DNA from: Oscillospiraceae bacterium
Lineage (GTDB): Bacteria > Bacillota > Clostridia > Oscillospirales > Ruminococcaceae
Direction: 5' to 3'
NCBI GenBank assembly: GCA_900768125.1
Contig: CAAGBS010000009.1
Location: 1-32,317, forward strand
Length of the DNA stretch: 32,317 bases
Shown here: positions 1 to 7,759 of the stretch, one piece after another
Layout: each line of letters begins with the position of its first letter
How positions within the stretch are numbered: position 1 is the first letter of the stretch
Made by a program: the position numbers and the translations under genes
The notes under the pieces: model-generated
Database searches by the model: none
Told to the model about the DNA's origin: nothing
The model's input: only the letters and a program-made list of their open reading frames with translations

Positions 1-153
1 CGGAGTGGCGGGGGCTTTGGTCTTTCGGTCAACCCCTCCGGCGCTTCGCGCCACCTCCCCCACTGGGGGAGACACCCCACACCCCCACTTCCTTTTGTGA
101 CAAAAGGAAGCGAAAAACAGTATGCTAGATTTATAATTACGTGCTTTTTTCGA
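1..153 (+). repeat. Intergenic hairpin repeat, copy 1 (cut by window start)
   Basis: Non-coding, hairpin-rich block. Successive inverted repeats are visible: GGCGC/GCGCC (40-52), CTCCCCC/GGGGGAG (55-71) and CTTCCTTTTG/CAAAAGGAAG (88-110, loop TGA). Positions 66-153 align without gaps to 26407-26494 with 7 differences in 88 bases by eye. The CACCTCCCCCACTGGGGGAG core recurs inverted near 32259-32279. The copy begins at the window edge, so its true start is not seen. No protein is encoded. It is probably a dispersed non-autonomous element or structured intergenic repeat; its mechanism is unknown. Confidence 0.85.
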
Positions 154-161
154 CGATCTCA

Positions 162-191
162 AAGCAGGTAAGGGAACTCCTTTACCTGCTT
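162..191. terminator. Stem-loop at end of repeat copy 1 and of DUF58 gene
   Basis: Arms AAGCAGGTAAGG (162-173) and CCTTTACCTGCTT (179-191) pair with one bulge. The stem lies 7 bases beyond the stop of the minus-strand DUF58 gene and is followed on the plus strand by a T-rich stretch. The minus-strand T tract is poor (TTT), so termination of the DUF58 operon here is plausible but not strong. Confidence 0.5.
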
Positions 192-197
192 CTTTGT

Positions 198-1172
198 TTA
201 TACGCCGTTTACAGTAACGCCCTGTTGCGAGATGGTCACGACTGAATGCGACAGACTTTCCGAGCGCCTGGGTTCGGCGAGGTCAGCGCTGCCGAGATCC
301 CGGAATGCGAGCCATTCCCGCAGTCTGTCAGCCGCTGCGGGCGAGGCCGCGGTGAAGCTATCCTTTCCGCAGACCACACGAGCGGTGCCGCCGAGGGATA
401 TCAGCCTGTTTGCCAGTGCCAGAGCCTGTTCGGCGCAGCTTCCGTCCGAGCCGGGGGCTATCACTATATCCGTGCTTTCGGCGGTGGTGTTCTCATCGCG
501 CCGCACCATGAGGATACGCTTCTTGGCGGAGAGTTTGTAGTTTATCCGGTTGTTCGGGTCGCCGGGCTGGTATTCCCGGTGCTCGTAACCCGGATATCCG
601 CCCGCGAGACTGCCGCCTTCGGTCTCCTCGCCGCCGTCCGATGGGAAAACGCTTGGGGAGACCTCAGGACCTGAATATTGCGTGATGTCAGGCAGTACTG
701 CTGCGGTGCATTCCCCGATATTTATATCAGGATACCATGTCACCAGCCGCAGCATATCCCGGAATGTGACTTCTTCGATAGCCAGCCGCTGCAGGCAGCA
801 TTCCTGCGCCAGTGCGGTTATCCTGATCCTGCCGCTGCCGCCGATGACCGAACACCGCGCCGCGAACGGACTGCCCATGAAGTTCCCGCTCACCGTGACG
901 AAAGGCATGAAACACAGCCCGCTTCCCCGGAAAACTATCTCAGCGGAGACTGTATCGCCTTTCCGGCATACTCCGCAGAATCCGCTGCATTCCGCCGTGA
1001 TACGCCGCACCGAGAACCCGGACAGCGCCAGCGATACCGCTATCGCCCCGGCGATAATGTAAATCATCAGCCAGCCGGAGCCGCCGTCTATGAATATAAG
1101 CAGCATAGCGGTAAAGGCAAGGGTTTCGATGAAGCCGAAAAGATTCAGCCGGAAACGCTTTTTGTCTTTCAT
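198..1172 (-). CDS. DUF58 domain protein, membrane anchored
   Basis: 324-residue protein. Two hydrophobic segments near residues 13-50 anchor it in the membrane. The DUF58 hallmark lies at about 198-218 (HREYQPGD, then RINYKLSAKK). DUF58 proteins usually accompany a MoxR AAA+ ATPase and a transglutaminase-like membrane protein; their biochemical role is poorly known, with envelope stress or assembly often suggested. The start at 1172 is chosen because its ATG overlaps the upstream TGA by four bases (ATGA) and has GGAGG at the right distance; a longer in-frame start at 1283 would run far into the upstream gene. It is the last gene of a three-gene minus-strand operon. No moxR is present in the window. 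Confidence 0.85.
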   Translation of the reverse strand: MKDKKRFRLNLFGFIETLAFTAMLLIFIDGGSGWLMIYIIAGAIAVSLALSGFSVRRITAECSGFCGVCRKGDTVSAEIVFRGSGLCFMPFVTVSGNFMGSPFAARCSVIGGSGRIRITALAQECCLQRLAIEEVTFRDMLRLVTWYPDINIGECTAAVLPDITQYSGPEVSPSVFPSDGGEETEGGSLAGGYPGYEHREYQPGDPNNRINYKLSAKKRILMVRRDENTTAESTDIVIAPGSDGSCAEQALALANRLISLGGTARVVCGKDSFTAASPAAADRLREWLAFRDLGSADLAEPRRSESLSHSVVTISQQGVTVNGV

Positions 1173-3283
1173 TTTCCCAGCCTCCTTTTCTTCTTGCGGA
1201 GACTGCGGAGATGTTTCAGCAGATGTTTTGTGTCTCCGGGGTCTTTTCCGGGGGAGTACAGCATGCGGTCTGCGGCGCTGCATATCGCGTCCGCTTCATC
1301 GGGCATTCCCAGCTGGTCTGAGAGCGTCCGGCGCACCTCTCCGCAGGACATGCAGCGCTCGTCCCTGCCGGTCATTACGGCGGCGGTGCGGCGTGCGTAG
1401 ATGTACGCCCCGCGCGCCTGCTGCCGCGGCTTTCTGAGATGATAGGTCAGATTAAATCCGACCCATGCGAGCGGCTTTCTGCAGAGGAATATCACTGCCG
1501 CCAGCAGTAAGGCGCCGCCGATGATGATAAGCCAGTTCCGGGCGCCGCTGTTGTCGGCGGGAGCGGCGTATCTGGTGCCGTCGAGAGTTATCCAGCCCGC
1601 GCCGGGAATGTAAACCTCGGTCCATGCGTGAGCCTGTGCGCCGGTGATGTCGTACAGCCCGGTAATTTCGTTGTAGCATTCATGCGGCATCGCGAAGCCC
1701 TCGCAGTACCGCGCGGGGAGACCGGAAGCCCGCGCCAGCAGAGTGAGCGCAGAAGCAAAGTCGCTGCATATCCCGCGCTTGCTGGAAAACAGGAAGTAGT
1801 CCGGGGTGCTTTCGGCGGGGACGAAATCCAGGTCATAGGTAAATCCGGCGGCGCCGAACCATTTTTCGAGCGCTTCAGCTTTGTCGTAGTCGTTGCCGAG
1901 ACCTGCGGTTATCTCGTCCGCAAGGGACTGCAGTTCAGGCGTTATGCCGTTTTCGCTGACCGAGGACTGGTACAGGTGAGCCTCGAACATCTCGTAATAC
2001 AGCGGCAGCGAGCAGTCATCCGGCAGCGCTTCCATGACAAGCCCGGCGAAGCTGTCGCTGTCCAGCCGCCGCAGGAACTCGGTGTTCAGCTTCCCGGCGA
2101 GGAACTGCACGGAGTAGCTGGAACTGCGGGGAAGCGGTCTTTTTGCGAAGCAGTCGCCGCGCATGGTCATGTATGTAGTCCCACAGCCGCTTATCGTGTA
2201 GGCGGAGGCGGGGTAGAGTATAACGCTGGTCTGGCGCTCGTTGTTAAGGTATATCGTCATGCTCTCGTCGTGCGATTCTGGTGCGGTTATCCCGGAGATA
2301 AGCCCCTGGTATTCATCGGAGATGTTCTCCCGTTCGCTTAGCAGCATGCTGAGATAGGTGAACTGCGAAGCGTTCAGCGCGTTGTATTCCCAGCCGGGGG
2401 AGCCGGAGTTCATACTCTCGATGGTAGTCCAGCCGTCTTCGCCGTACTCGTCGAAAGCCCAGCGCTTCAGAAGCTGAGGATAGTCGGTCTTCACGGAGAA
2501 AAGCACCTTGTCGGGCAGCTTGTTGTTTCCGGTGTTGACTGACGAGCGGGAGGCGAAGTTCTGCGTCAGCGCGCTGTTGACGTTGTATCCGGATACGTTC
2601 GGCGCGAAGCTGTCGAGATATCCGTCAAGCGGAGTTTCGGTGCTGCGCGGCAGCACTGCGGCGATGAGAGCGACCGCCAGCGCGGCTGCGCCGGAAACTA
2701 TCACGCGCCTTATCCTGGAGGACTTCTCCTCATAAGCCGGCGCGCCGCTGACCGGCAGGGACGTATTCGCCGAAGCGAACACGAAGCTTCCCGCCATCAT
2801 CAGCACGAAGTACGCCGGAAGTTCTCTGAGGGTGCGCGAGGACAGTATCAGCGGAATGAACATCAGCAGCACAAGGAAGCAGGGGCGCGGGCTTATCACC
2901 GAGAAGTAATGCCCGATGAACCCCAGCACCACTGAAAAGAACAGTATCGCGGCGGCGGCGAACATCGGGTCGAAGTTCGCCGAAGCGGTGAACAGGAACT
3001 GCATGAACCCGTCCTCCTCGCCGGAGGAATGTGCCGCCCGGCTTACCGCAGCACCCGCGGCAGCGGTAAGGACAAGCACGCAAAGCGCGGTGATGGTCGG
3101 CTTGTTCCTGAGAAAATAGAACAGCAGGAAGATAAGCCCGGTGGTGACGCACATAACAGCCGCGCACAGCGGGAACTGCCTGTGGCACAGCGTGTACATC
3201 AGCGCCGCGCATACCGACATCAGGTAGCATAATACGGGTATCGGGGCGGCGCCGTCAGCGCGGATAGTCTTTTGTTTTTTCAT
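1169..3283 (-). CDS. Transglutaminase-like membrane protein
   Basis: 704 residues. About five or six hydrophobic segments occupy residues 15-212, followed by a large extracytoplasmic region, one more membrane segment at about 583-601 and a basic cytoplasmic tail. The transglutaminase core is at about 470-570, with the catalytic triad visible as Cys506 (RGICSDFA), His552 (AHAWTEVY) and Asp568 (WITLDGT). This matches the TgpA/YebA-type architecture usually encoded beside DUF58 proteins. The substrate is unknown; family members are thought to act on envelope proteins or peptides. Its ATG overlaps the upstream methyltransferase stop by four bases, and its stop overlaps the DUF58 start likewise, so the three genes are translationally coupled. 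Confidence 0.88.
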   Translation of the reverse strand: MKKQKTIRADGAAPIPVLCYLMSVCAALMYTLCHRQFPLCAAVMCVTTGLIFLLFYFLRNKPTITALCVLVLTAAAGAAVSRAAHSSGEEDGFMQFLFTASANFDPMFAAAAILFFSVVLGFIGHYFSVISPRPCFLVLLMFIPLILSSRTLRELPAYFVLMMAGSFVFASANTSLPVSGAPAYEEKSSRIRRVIVSGAAALAVALIAAVLPRSTETPLDGYLDSFAPNVSGYNVNSALTQNFASRSSVNTGNNKLPDKVLFSVKTDYPQLLKRWAFDEYGEDGWTTIESMNSGSPGWEYNALNASQFTYLSMLLSERENISDEYQGLISGITAPESHDESMTIYLNNERQTSVILYPASAYTISGCGTTYMTMRGDCFAKRPLPRSSSYSVQFLAGKLNTEFLRRLDSDSFAGLVMEALPDDCSLPLYYEMFEAHLYQSSVSENGITPELQSLADEITAGLGNDYDKAEALEKWFGAAGFTYDLDFVPAESTPDYFLFSSKRGICSDFASALTLLARASGLPARYCEGFAMPHECYNEITGLYDITGAQAHAWTEVYIPGAGWITLDGTRYAAPADNSGARNWLIIIGGALLLAAVIFLCRKPLAWVGFNLTYHLRKPRQQARGAYIYARRTAAVMTGRDERCMSCGEVRRTLSDQLGMPDEADAICSAADRMLYSPGKDPGDTKHLLKHLRSLRKKKRRLGK

Positions 3284-4398
3284 TTGAAGTATGAATACAG
3301 GCGGCAGAGCATCATGCCGTTATAAAGTTTGCGGTTCTTGTCCGCCTTTTGTCCGAATATGGTCTCGAACTCCTCGTCGGGGGTGATGATATAAAGCTGC
3401 GCGCCGTTCAGCGGGAGAAGCCTCTCGCCCATCGCACGGTATATTTCCCGTGCCTGCTCCACCTCGAGCATACGCTCGCCGTAGGGCGGGTTGGTGATTA
3501 TTTTGAGTTCGTCAGCGGGCGGGGCGTAGTCGCGGATATCACGGCGCTCGGCGGTGATGTCAAGCTGCGGCGCGGCTTTCTTCGCGTTGGACAGCGTGAG
3601 CGATACGCACTCGCCGTCGATATCATAGCCGAAAGCCCGGAACTTCGCGTCACGCTTTATCGCGTCCGCCGCCTCTGAGCGCGCAGCCCGCCACGCCTTG
3701 TCCGAGATGAATCCCAGGCGCTCCGCCGCGAAGCTGCGGTTGAGCCCCGGGGCGATATTCAGCGCTTTCAGCCCGGCTTCTATCAGCAGGGTGCCCGAAC
3801 CGCAGAACGGGTCGCATACCGCGTCGTTCTCGCGTATGCGCGCAAGGTCGATTATCCCGGCGGCAAGAGTTTCCTTGATGGGGGCGGCGTTGGATTCTCG
3901 GCGGTAGCCGCGCTTGTGCAGTCCCACGCCGCTGGTGTCCAGCATGAGCGTAACCTCGTCTTTCATGATGGAGAAGCGTATCTGAGCAGTCGCGCCGCTT
4001 TCGGGCATGGTCTGTAGACCGTAGGACTTGCAGAGGTTCACAGCCATGGCTTTCTTGATTATCTTCTGGCAGGCGGGGACGCTTTTCAGCACGGAGTTCA
4101 GCGAATGTCCGGTGTTCGGGAATGCGTCGTATCTTCCGATGTATTCCGACAGCGGCAGCGCCTTCACGCCCTCGAAAAGCTCGTCGAACGTCTTCGCGCG
4201 GAACTGCCCCAGCACCACGCATACTCTCTCGGCGGTGGAAAGGCAGATGTTCGCCTTTGCGCATATCTCCGGCGAGCCGCTGAACGCGACCTTTCCGTCG
4301 GATACGGCGATGTCTTCGCCGCCTATTTTCTTCACCTCGAACGAGAGGGTCTTCTCTATGCCGAAATGGCAGGGTGCGATGTATCTGTAATTGGTCAT
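3280..4398 (-). CDS. THUMP-domain class I RNA methyltransferase (RlmL/YpsC type)
   Basis: 372 residues. An N-terminal THUMP-like RNA-binding region (about 45-155) precedes a Rossmann methyltransferase domain with the SAM-loop motif DPFCGSGT (196-203) and catalytic NPPYGER (303-309). These are typical of the 23S rRNA m2G methyltransferase family annotated RlmL or YpsC, which acts on the guanine N2 of ribosomal RNA; exact target inferred only. The start at 4398 is preferred over the in-frame ATG at 4419 because GGAG lies 8 bases before it. It is the first gene of the operon with the transglutaminase and DUF58 genes, an odd partnership that probably reflects shared transcription rather than shared function. 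Confidence 0.88.
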   Translation of the reverse strand: MTNYRYIAPCHFGIEKTLSFEVKKIGGEDIAVSDGKVAFSGSPEICAKANICLSTAERVCVVLGQFRAKTFDELFEGVKALPLSEYIGRYDAFPNTGHSLNSVLKSVPACQKIIKKAMAVNLCKSYGLQTMPESGATAQIRFSIMKDEVTLMLDTSGVGLHKRGYRRESNAAPIKETLAAGIIDLARIRENDAVCDPFCGSGTLLIEAGLKALNIAPGLNRSFAAERLGFISDKAWRAARSEAADAIKRDAKFRAFGYDIDGECVSLTLSNAKKAAPQLDITAERRDIRDYAPPADELKIITNPPYGERMLEVEQAREIYRAMGERLLPLNGAQLYIITPDEEFETIFGQKADKNRKLYNGMMLCRLYSYFK

Positions 4399-4434
4399 GT
4401 TATTTCTCCGGTTCTGCATTTTTGTGTACTTTAT

Positions 4435-4463
4435 ATTATATCAAAAAACTGCTGTAAAGTCAA
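4435..4463 (-). promoter_or_regulatory. Sigma-A-type promoter for the methyltransferase operon
   Basis: Read on the minus strand: TTGACT (4463-4458), 17 bases, TATAAT (4440-4435), about 37 bases before the chosen start at 4398. It lies back to back with the promoter of the lipoprotein gene; the two -35 boxes are 9 bases apart. Confidence 0.8.
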
Positions 4464-4472
4464 CAAAAACGC

Positions 4473-4501
4473 TTGATTTTTATTGTGTGATACTGTATAA
4501 T
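4473..4501 (+). promoter_or_regulatory. Sigma-A-type promoter for the lipoprotein gene
   Basis: TTGATT (4473-4478), a 17-base spacer and a perfect TATAAT (4496-4501), with a strong GGGAGG ribosome site at 4510-4515 and ATG at 4523. The leader is short, about 15 bases. Confidence 0.8.
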
Positions 4502-4522
4502 AGCAGAAAGGGAGGGATAATT

Positions 4523-5077
4523 ATGAAAAAGTGCATTGTAATACTCGTTTCGGCTCTTCTGCTGACCGGCTGTTCCGGGAATGCTCCATCGGAGAGCGCG
4601 TCCGTTCAGACGGTGCCTGTTACGGAACAGTCGGCGGAAGTCACGGAGGAAATATCGGTCGGCTATGTTACTTACGAGACCCCTGACGTCAGCGGCGAGC
4701 CAGCCATAGCGGACAACAACAGCACATTCTACAGATACGCCGGAAAACGCTGGTGGGTGGACTATTCAGAACCCGCAGCGGAGTTTGTCCTGCGCGGCGG
4801 GAAATACTTTCCGTTCTTCGACTGTGAGAACGAACCCGCCGAAGGCGCCGGTCTGGAGCAGGGCTTCGCGATATATCCGACCGTGGAGAGCTTCAACGAT
4901 GGCGGCTGGAAATACATCGGAACCATCAAGTCAGACGGCGGGGACAGACCGAGACATTTCTATATCTCCCCGGACGGCGGGACTATGCTCATGTTTTTAG
5001 AGGACGACGGCTACACAGAAGTCTCAGAAGATGAGAAGCTGTTTATAGTTGGCATTCTGGTCGCGTCCGCAGTATAA
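4523..5077 (+). CDS. Small secreted lipoprotein of unknown function
   Basis: 184 residues. The N terminus is a lipoprotein signal peptide with lipobox LLTGC, so Cys17 would be lipidated and the protein held on the outer face of the membrane. A low-complexity Ser/Thr/Glu linker (about 18-45) precedes a compact Trp- and aromatic-rich domain (YRYAGKRWWVDYSEP onward). I recognise no family. The start at 4523 follows GGGAGG at good spacing; an upstream in-frame ATG at 4391 would place the promoter inside the gene and destroy the signal peptide. It is transcribed alone from its own promoter and ends at a stem-loop. It could be a sensory or structural surface protein; nothing visible settles this. 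Confidence 0.8.
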   Translation: MKKCIVILVSALLLTGCSGNAPSESASVQTVPVTEQSAEVTEEISVGYVTYETPDVSGEPAIADNNSTFYRYAGKRWWVDYSEPAAEFVLRGGKYFPFFDCENEPAEGAGLEQGFAIYPTVESFNDGGWKYIGTIKSDGGDRPRHFYISPDGGTMLMFLEDDGYTEVSEDEKLFIVGILVASAV

Positions 5078-5088
5078 ATATATCATCG

Positions 5089-5118
5089 GCGGCAGGCTTC
5101 TGCCGCTGAGTGCTTTTT
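5089..5118 (+). terminator. Probable terminator after the lipoprotein gene
   Basis: Perfect GCGGCAG/CTGCCGC stem (5089-5106, 4-base loop) followed after seven bases by TTTTT (5114-5118). The gap before the T run makes it a weak intrinsic terminator. Confidence 0.55.
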
Positions 5119-5191
5119 GTGAATTATTCACATATTTTGTGGCTTAAATTCGTTTTGTTTAATCAAAATCAACAGCTTGCCCGAAAATCTG

Positions 5192-5220
5192 TTGCAAAAA
5201 AAATAAATATAAGGTATAAT
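5192..5220 (+). promoter_or_regulatory. Promoter of pgi
   Basis: TTGCAA (5192-5197), 17 bases, TATAAT (5215-5220). An approximately 80-base leader follows, containing a small CCGGT/ACCGG hairpin, before AAAGGAG and the ATG at 5309. I recognise no known riboswitch in the leader. Confidence 0.8.
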
Positions 5221-5308
5221 AGAAGCAGGCATAACCGGTGCGGACAAACCGGGAGCTAATCCCTGACATTATATAGAAATACCGCGCCGCGAAAGGAGAA
5301 ATCTAGAA

Positions 5309-6649
5309 ATGGCACTCAAACTCAACGACAGATATGTAAGCAGCTTCGTTGCAGAGCATGAACTCGCTGGCATCGCCCCCTCAGTAAAAGCGGCGCACGA
5401 CCAGCTTGTCAACAGAAACGGTCTCGGCAACGATTTTCTCGGCTGGATCGACCTCCCCGTTGACTACGACAAGGAAGAATTTGCACGCATCAAGCAGGCT
5501 GCGGCAAAGATCAAGAAGGACAGCGATGTCCTTATCGTTATCGGTATCGGCGGCTCCTACCTCGGCGCAAGGGCAGTCATCGAGGCTATCAAGTCCTCGC
5601 TCTATAACAGCCTGAAGAAGGACACCCCCGACATCTACTTCATCGGCAATTCCATCAGCCCGACATACCTCAGCGAGGTAGTTTCCCTCGTTGACGGCAA
5701 GGACTTTTCCGTAAACATCATCTCCAAGTCCGGCACCACCACCGAGCCTGCGCTGGCATTCCGCGTATTCCGCGACCTGCTGGTCGAAAAGTACGGCGAG
5801 GACGGCGCAAAGGGACGTATCTACGCTACCACCGACAAGGCTAAGGGCACCCTCAAGGAGCTTTCCGACAAGAAGGGCTACGAGACTTTCGTAGTTCCGG
5901 ACGACGTAGGCGGCAGATTCTCCGTTCTGACCGCAGTGGGACTTCTCCCCATCGCATGCGCAGGCTGCGATATCGACGCGCTGATGAAGGGCGCCGCTGA
6001 CGCACGCACCGCTTACGCTGACTGCGACCTCGAGAAGAACGACTGCTACAAGTACGCAGCGCTCCGCAACATACTCTACCGCAAGGGCAAGAGCGTTGAA
6101 ATGCTCATCGCATACGAGCCCAGCTTCGCTATGATGAACGAGTGGTACAAGCAGCTTTTCGGCGAGAGCGAGGGCAAGGACAACAAGGGCATCTACCCGT
6201 CTTCCGCCGTATTCTCCACCGACCTGCACTCCCTGGGTCAGTTCATTCAGGACGGCTCCCGCGTAATGTTCGAGACCGTTATGCAGTTCGCGAAGCCCCA
6301 GAAGGAGTTCTTCCTCAAGGACGACCCCACCAACGTTGACGGTCTGAACTTCCTTTCTAACCAGAACATGTCCGTTGTTAACCGCAAGGCTTACGAGGGC
6401 ACTGTTATCGCTCATACCGAGGGCGGCGTTCCGAACATCGTTCTCGAGGCTCCCGAACTCAACGAGTACGAACTCGGCTACATCATCTACTTCTTCGAGA
6501 AGGCTTGCGCCATCAGCGGCTATCTGCTGGGCGTAAATCCGTTCAACCAGCCCGGCGTTGAGAGTTACAAGAAGAACATGTTCGCTCTCCTCGGCAAGCC
6601 CGGCTACGAAGCTCAGAAGGCAGAACTGGAAGCTAAACTCGGTCTTTAA
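5309..6649 (+). CDS. pgi: Glucose-6-phosphate isomerase
   Basis: 446 residues, the length of the compact bacterial form. It interconverts glucose 6-phosphate and fructose 6-phosphate in the cytoplasm, linking glycolysis, gluconeogenesis and sugar-nucleotide supply. Visible hallmarks are GIGGSYLGARA (79-89), the phosphate-binding SKSGTTTEP (139-147), the family signature VGGRFSVLT (200-208), QLFGESEGK (282-290, with the expected catalytic Glu) and the C-terminal FNQPGVESYKKNMFALLG. The ATG at 5309 follows a strong AAAGGAG. Codon choice is strongly biased (AAG for Lys, GAC for Asp), as expected for a highly expressed gene. A 77-base gap without a clear terminator separates it from the next gene, so the two may be co-transcribed. 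Confidence 0.97.
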   Translation: MALKLNDRYVSSFVAEHELAGIAPSVKAAHDQLVNRNGLGNDFLGWIDLPVDYDKEEFARIKQAAAKIKKDSDVLIVIGIGGSYLGARAVIEAIKSSLYNSLKKDTPDIYFIGNSISPTYLSEVVSLVDGKDFSVNIISKSGTTTEPALAFRVFRDLLVEKYGEDGAKGRIYATTDKAKGTLKELSDKKGYETFVVPDDVGGRFSVLTAVGLLPIACAGCDIDALMKGAADARTAYADCDLEKNDCYKYAALRNILYRKGKSVEMLIAYEPSFAMMNEWYKQLFGESEGKDNKGIYPSSAVFSTDLHSLGQFIQDGSRVMFETVMQFAKPQKEFFLKDDPTNVDGLNFLSNQNMSVVNRKAYEGTVIAHTEGGVPNIVLEAPELNEYELGYIIYFFEKACAISGYLLGVNPFNQPGVESYKKNMFALLGKPGYEAQKAELEAKLGL

Positions 6650-6726
6650 TTCGGCAAAAATGGAGAGATCCGCGTTCGAGCGGCGCTTTCCTCGCAATAA
6701 TACAACACTATTCATGGAGGTTTACT

Positions 6727-7131
6727 ATGATTAAGCTTATCACAGGCAAGAGAGGCACCGGCAAGACCAAGATCCTTATCGACGCTATCCACGAGGCAGA
6801 GAACAAGTCCAACGGCAACGTTGTTGCTATCCAGAAGGGCTCTTCCCTCAACACCGACATCACCCCCAAGGTTCGCCTTATCAACATCGAGGACTACGCA
6901 GTAGAGGGCGTTGACGCATTCTACGGCTTCGTTTCCGGCATTCTGGCTTCCGACTACGACTGCACCGACCTGTTCGTAGACGCTACCCTGAAGATCACAG
7001 GCAGAGACTACGCAAAGGTTGGCGAGCTTTTCGAGAAGCTGGCTAAGATCTCCGGCGACACAGTTATCACCTGCACCATCTCCGCTGATAACTCCGAACT
7101 GCCCGAGTCTATGAAGAAGTTCATCGTTTGA
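6727..7131 (+). CDS. Small P-loop protein of unknown function
   Basis: 134 residues. A Walker A motif GKRGTGKT sits at residues 7-14, right at the N terminus, so it probably binds ATP or GTP. Hydrophobic strands ending in acidic residues (DLFVDATL near 81-88) could supply a Walker B-like site, but no confident family assignment is possible. It is much shorter than ordinary AAA or kinase proteins. A strong GGAGG precedes the ATG. Codon use is as biased as in pgi just upstream, suggesting high expression and co-transcription. Homologues in Clostridia are, to my recollection, annotated only as hypothetical or ATP-binding. A regulator or small NTPase is possible; function not assigned. Confidence 0.8.
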   Translation: MIKLITGKRGTGKTKILIDAIHEAENKSNGNVVAIQKGSSLNTDITPKVRLINIEDYAVEGVDAFYGFVSGILASDYDCTDLFVDATLKITGRDYAKVGELFEKLAKISGDTVITCTISADNSELPESMKKFIV

Positions 7132-7149
7132 TTTTCGGCTGAATTTTCC

Positions 7150-7185
7150 GGGCTGGCGCATGGCTGAAAGGCTCTGTGCCAGCCC
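7150..7185 (+). terminator. Stem-loop after the pgi / P-loop unit
   Basis: GGGCTGGC (7150-7157) pairs perfectly with GCCAGCCC (7178-7185), with a 20-base loop, 19 bases after the stop. The following GATGATTTTA is only mildly T-rich, so it may act as a weak terminator or a 3-prime stabilising hairpin. Confidence 0.5.
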
Positions 7186-7287
7186 GATGATTTTAGTCAA
7201 AAATTCTGTTTTGAGCAGGCGTTTTGGGGATAAAAGCGACTAATTCAACAAATCGCAGAATATTTTTTACAATTTGCCCGAAAACCC

Positions 7288-7316
7288 TTGACAAAACGGA
7301 TTTCGCATGTTATAAT
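7288..7316 (+). promoter_or_regulatory. Promoter and leader hairpin of rpmF
   Basis: Perfect consensus TTGACA (7288-7293), 17-base spacer, TATAAT (7311-7316). The leader of about 70 bases contains a hairpin at 7335-7355 around GTTCAT/ATGAAC, then a GGGGG-rich ribosome site before the ATG at 7391. Such a strong promoter fits a ribosomal protein gene. Confidence 0.85.
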
Positions 7317-7390
7317 ATTATGCGTGACTGTAAAAGGGTTCATTATATGAACTCTTAGGAAATGAAATGTTATATTAAGGGGGTGCAATA

Positions 7391-7573
7391 ATGGCAGTTC
7401 CGAAGAGAAAGGTATCCCGCGCAAGACGCGACAAGAGACGTTCACAGGTATGGAAGTTATCTGCACCGTCCTTCTCTCGCTGCAAGCAGTGCGGTGAGCT
7501 CAAGCTCGCTCACAGGGTATGCGGCAATTGCGGTTATTACAATGATAAGGTCGTTATCGCTAAGGAAGCGTAA
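7391..7573 (+). CDS. rpmF: 50S ribosomal protein L32
   Basis: 60 residues, the normal length of L32. The basic N terminus MAVPKRKVSRARRDKRRS is diagnostic, and the zinc ribbon Cys31, Cys34, Cys44, Cys47 is complete (CKQC and CGNC), so this is the zinc-binding form. It is a structural part of the large ribosomal subunit. The gene has its own consensus promoter and terminator; neither the DUF177 gene that often precedes rpmF nor plsX is adjacent here. Confidence 0.97.
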   Translation: MAVPKRKVSRARRDKRRSQVWKLSAPSFSRCKQCGELKLAHRVCGNCGYYNDKVVIAKEA

Positions 7574-7613
7574 TCTACCTGCATTCAGTAACTAAACACA
7601 AGTTTACGGGAAG

Positions 7614-7641
7614 TCCCTCCGGTCCAGCCGGGGGGATTTTT
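7614..7641 (+). terminator. Intrinsic terminator of rpmF
   Basis: TCCCTCCGG (7614-7622) pairs with CCGGGGGGA (7628-7636) with one G-T wobble, followed directly by TTTTT (7637-7641). A textbook factor-independent terminator. Confidence 0.85.
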
Positions 7642-7690
7642 GCTGATTATAAACAATTTTATCTTTATCGTCAATTATACATTATATTCC

Positions 7691-7719
7691 TTGAAAATAC
7701 CGCTGAAATATGCTATACT
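7691..7719 (+). promoter_or_regulatory. Promoter of the der operon
   Basis: TTGAAA (7691-7696), 17 bases, TATACT (7714-7719), 40 bases before the der ATG. GGAG lies at the expected distance from the start. Confidence 0.75.
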
Positions 7720-7759
7720 ATAGCTATATAGTTTTAAAACTGAGAACAGGAGAAAAAAT

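Noticed and set aside
40..110. CRISPR array in the hairpin-rich window start
   Set aside because: The units are different inverted repeats, not regularly spaced direct repeats with spacers, and no cas gene is present.
5221..5308. Riboswitch in the pgi leader
   Set aside because: Only a short CCGGT/ACCGG stem is visible, with no conserved core of a known riboswitch class.
5381..6715. A 444-codon open frame antisense to pgi
   Set aside because: It mirrors the biased codon use of pgi, has no ribosome site, and encodes a low-complexity Val/Leu/Ala/Glu-rich protein without any recognisable motif. Its full overlap with a certain gene makes it a shadow.
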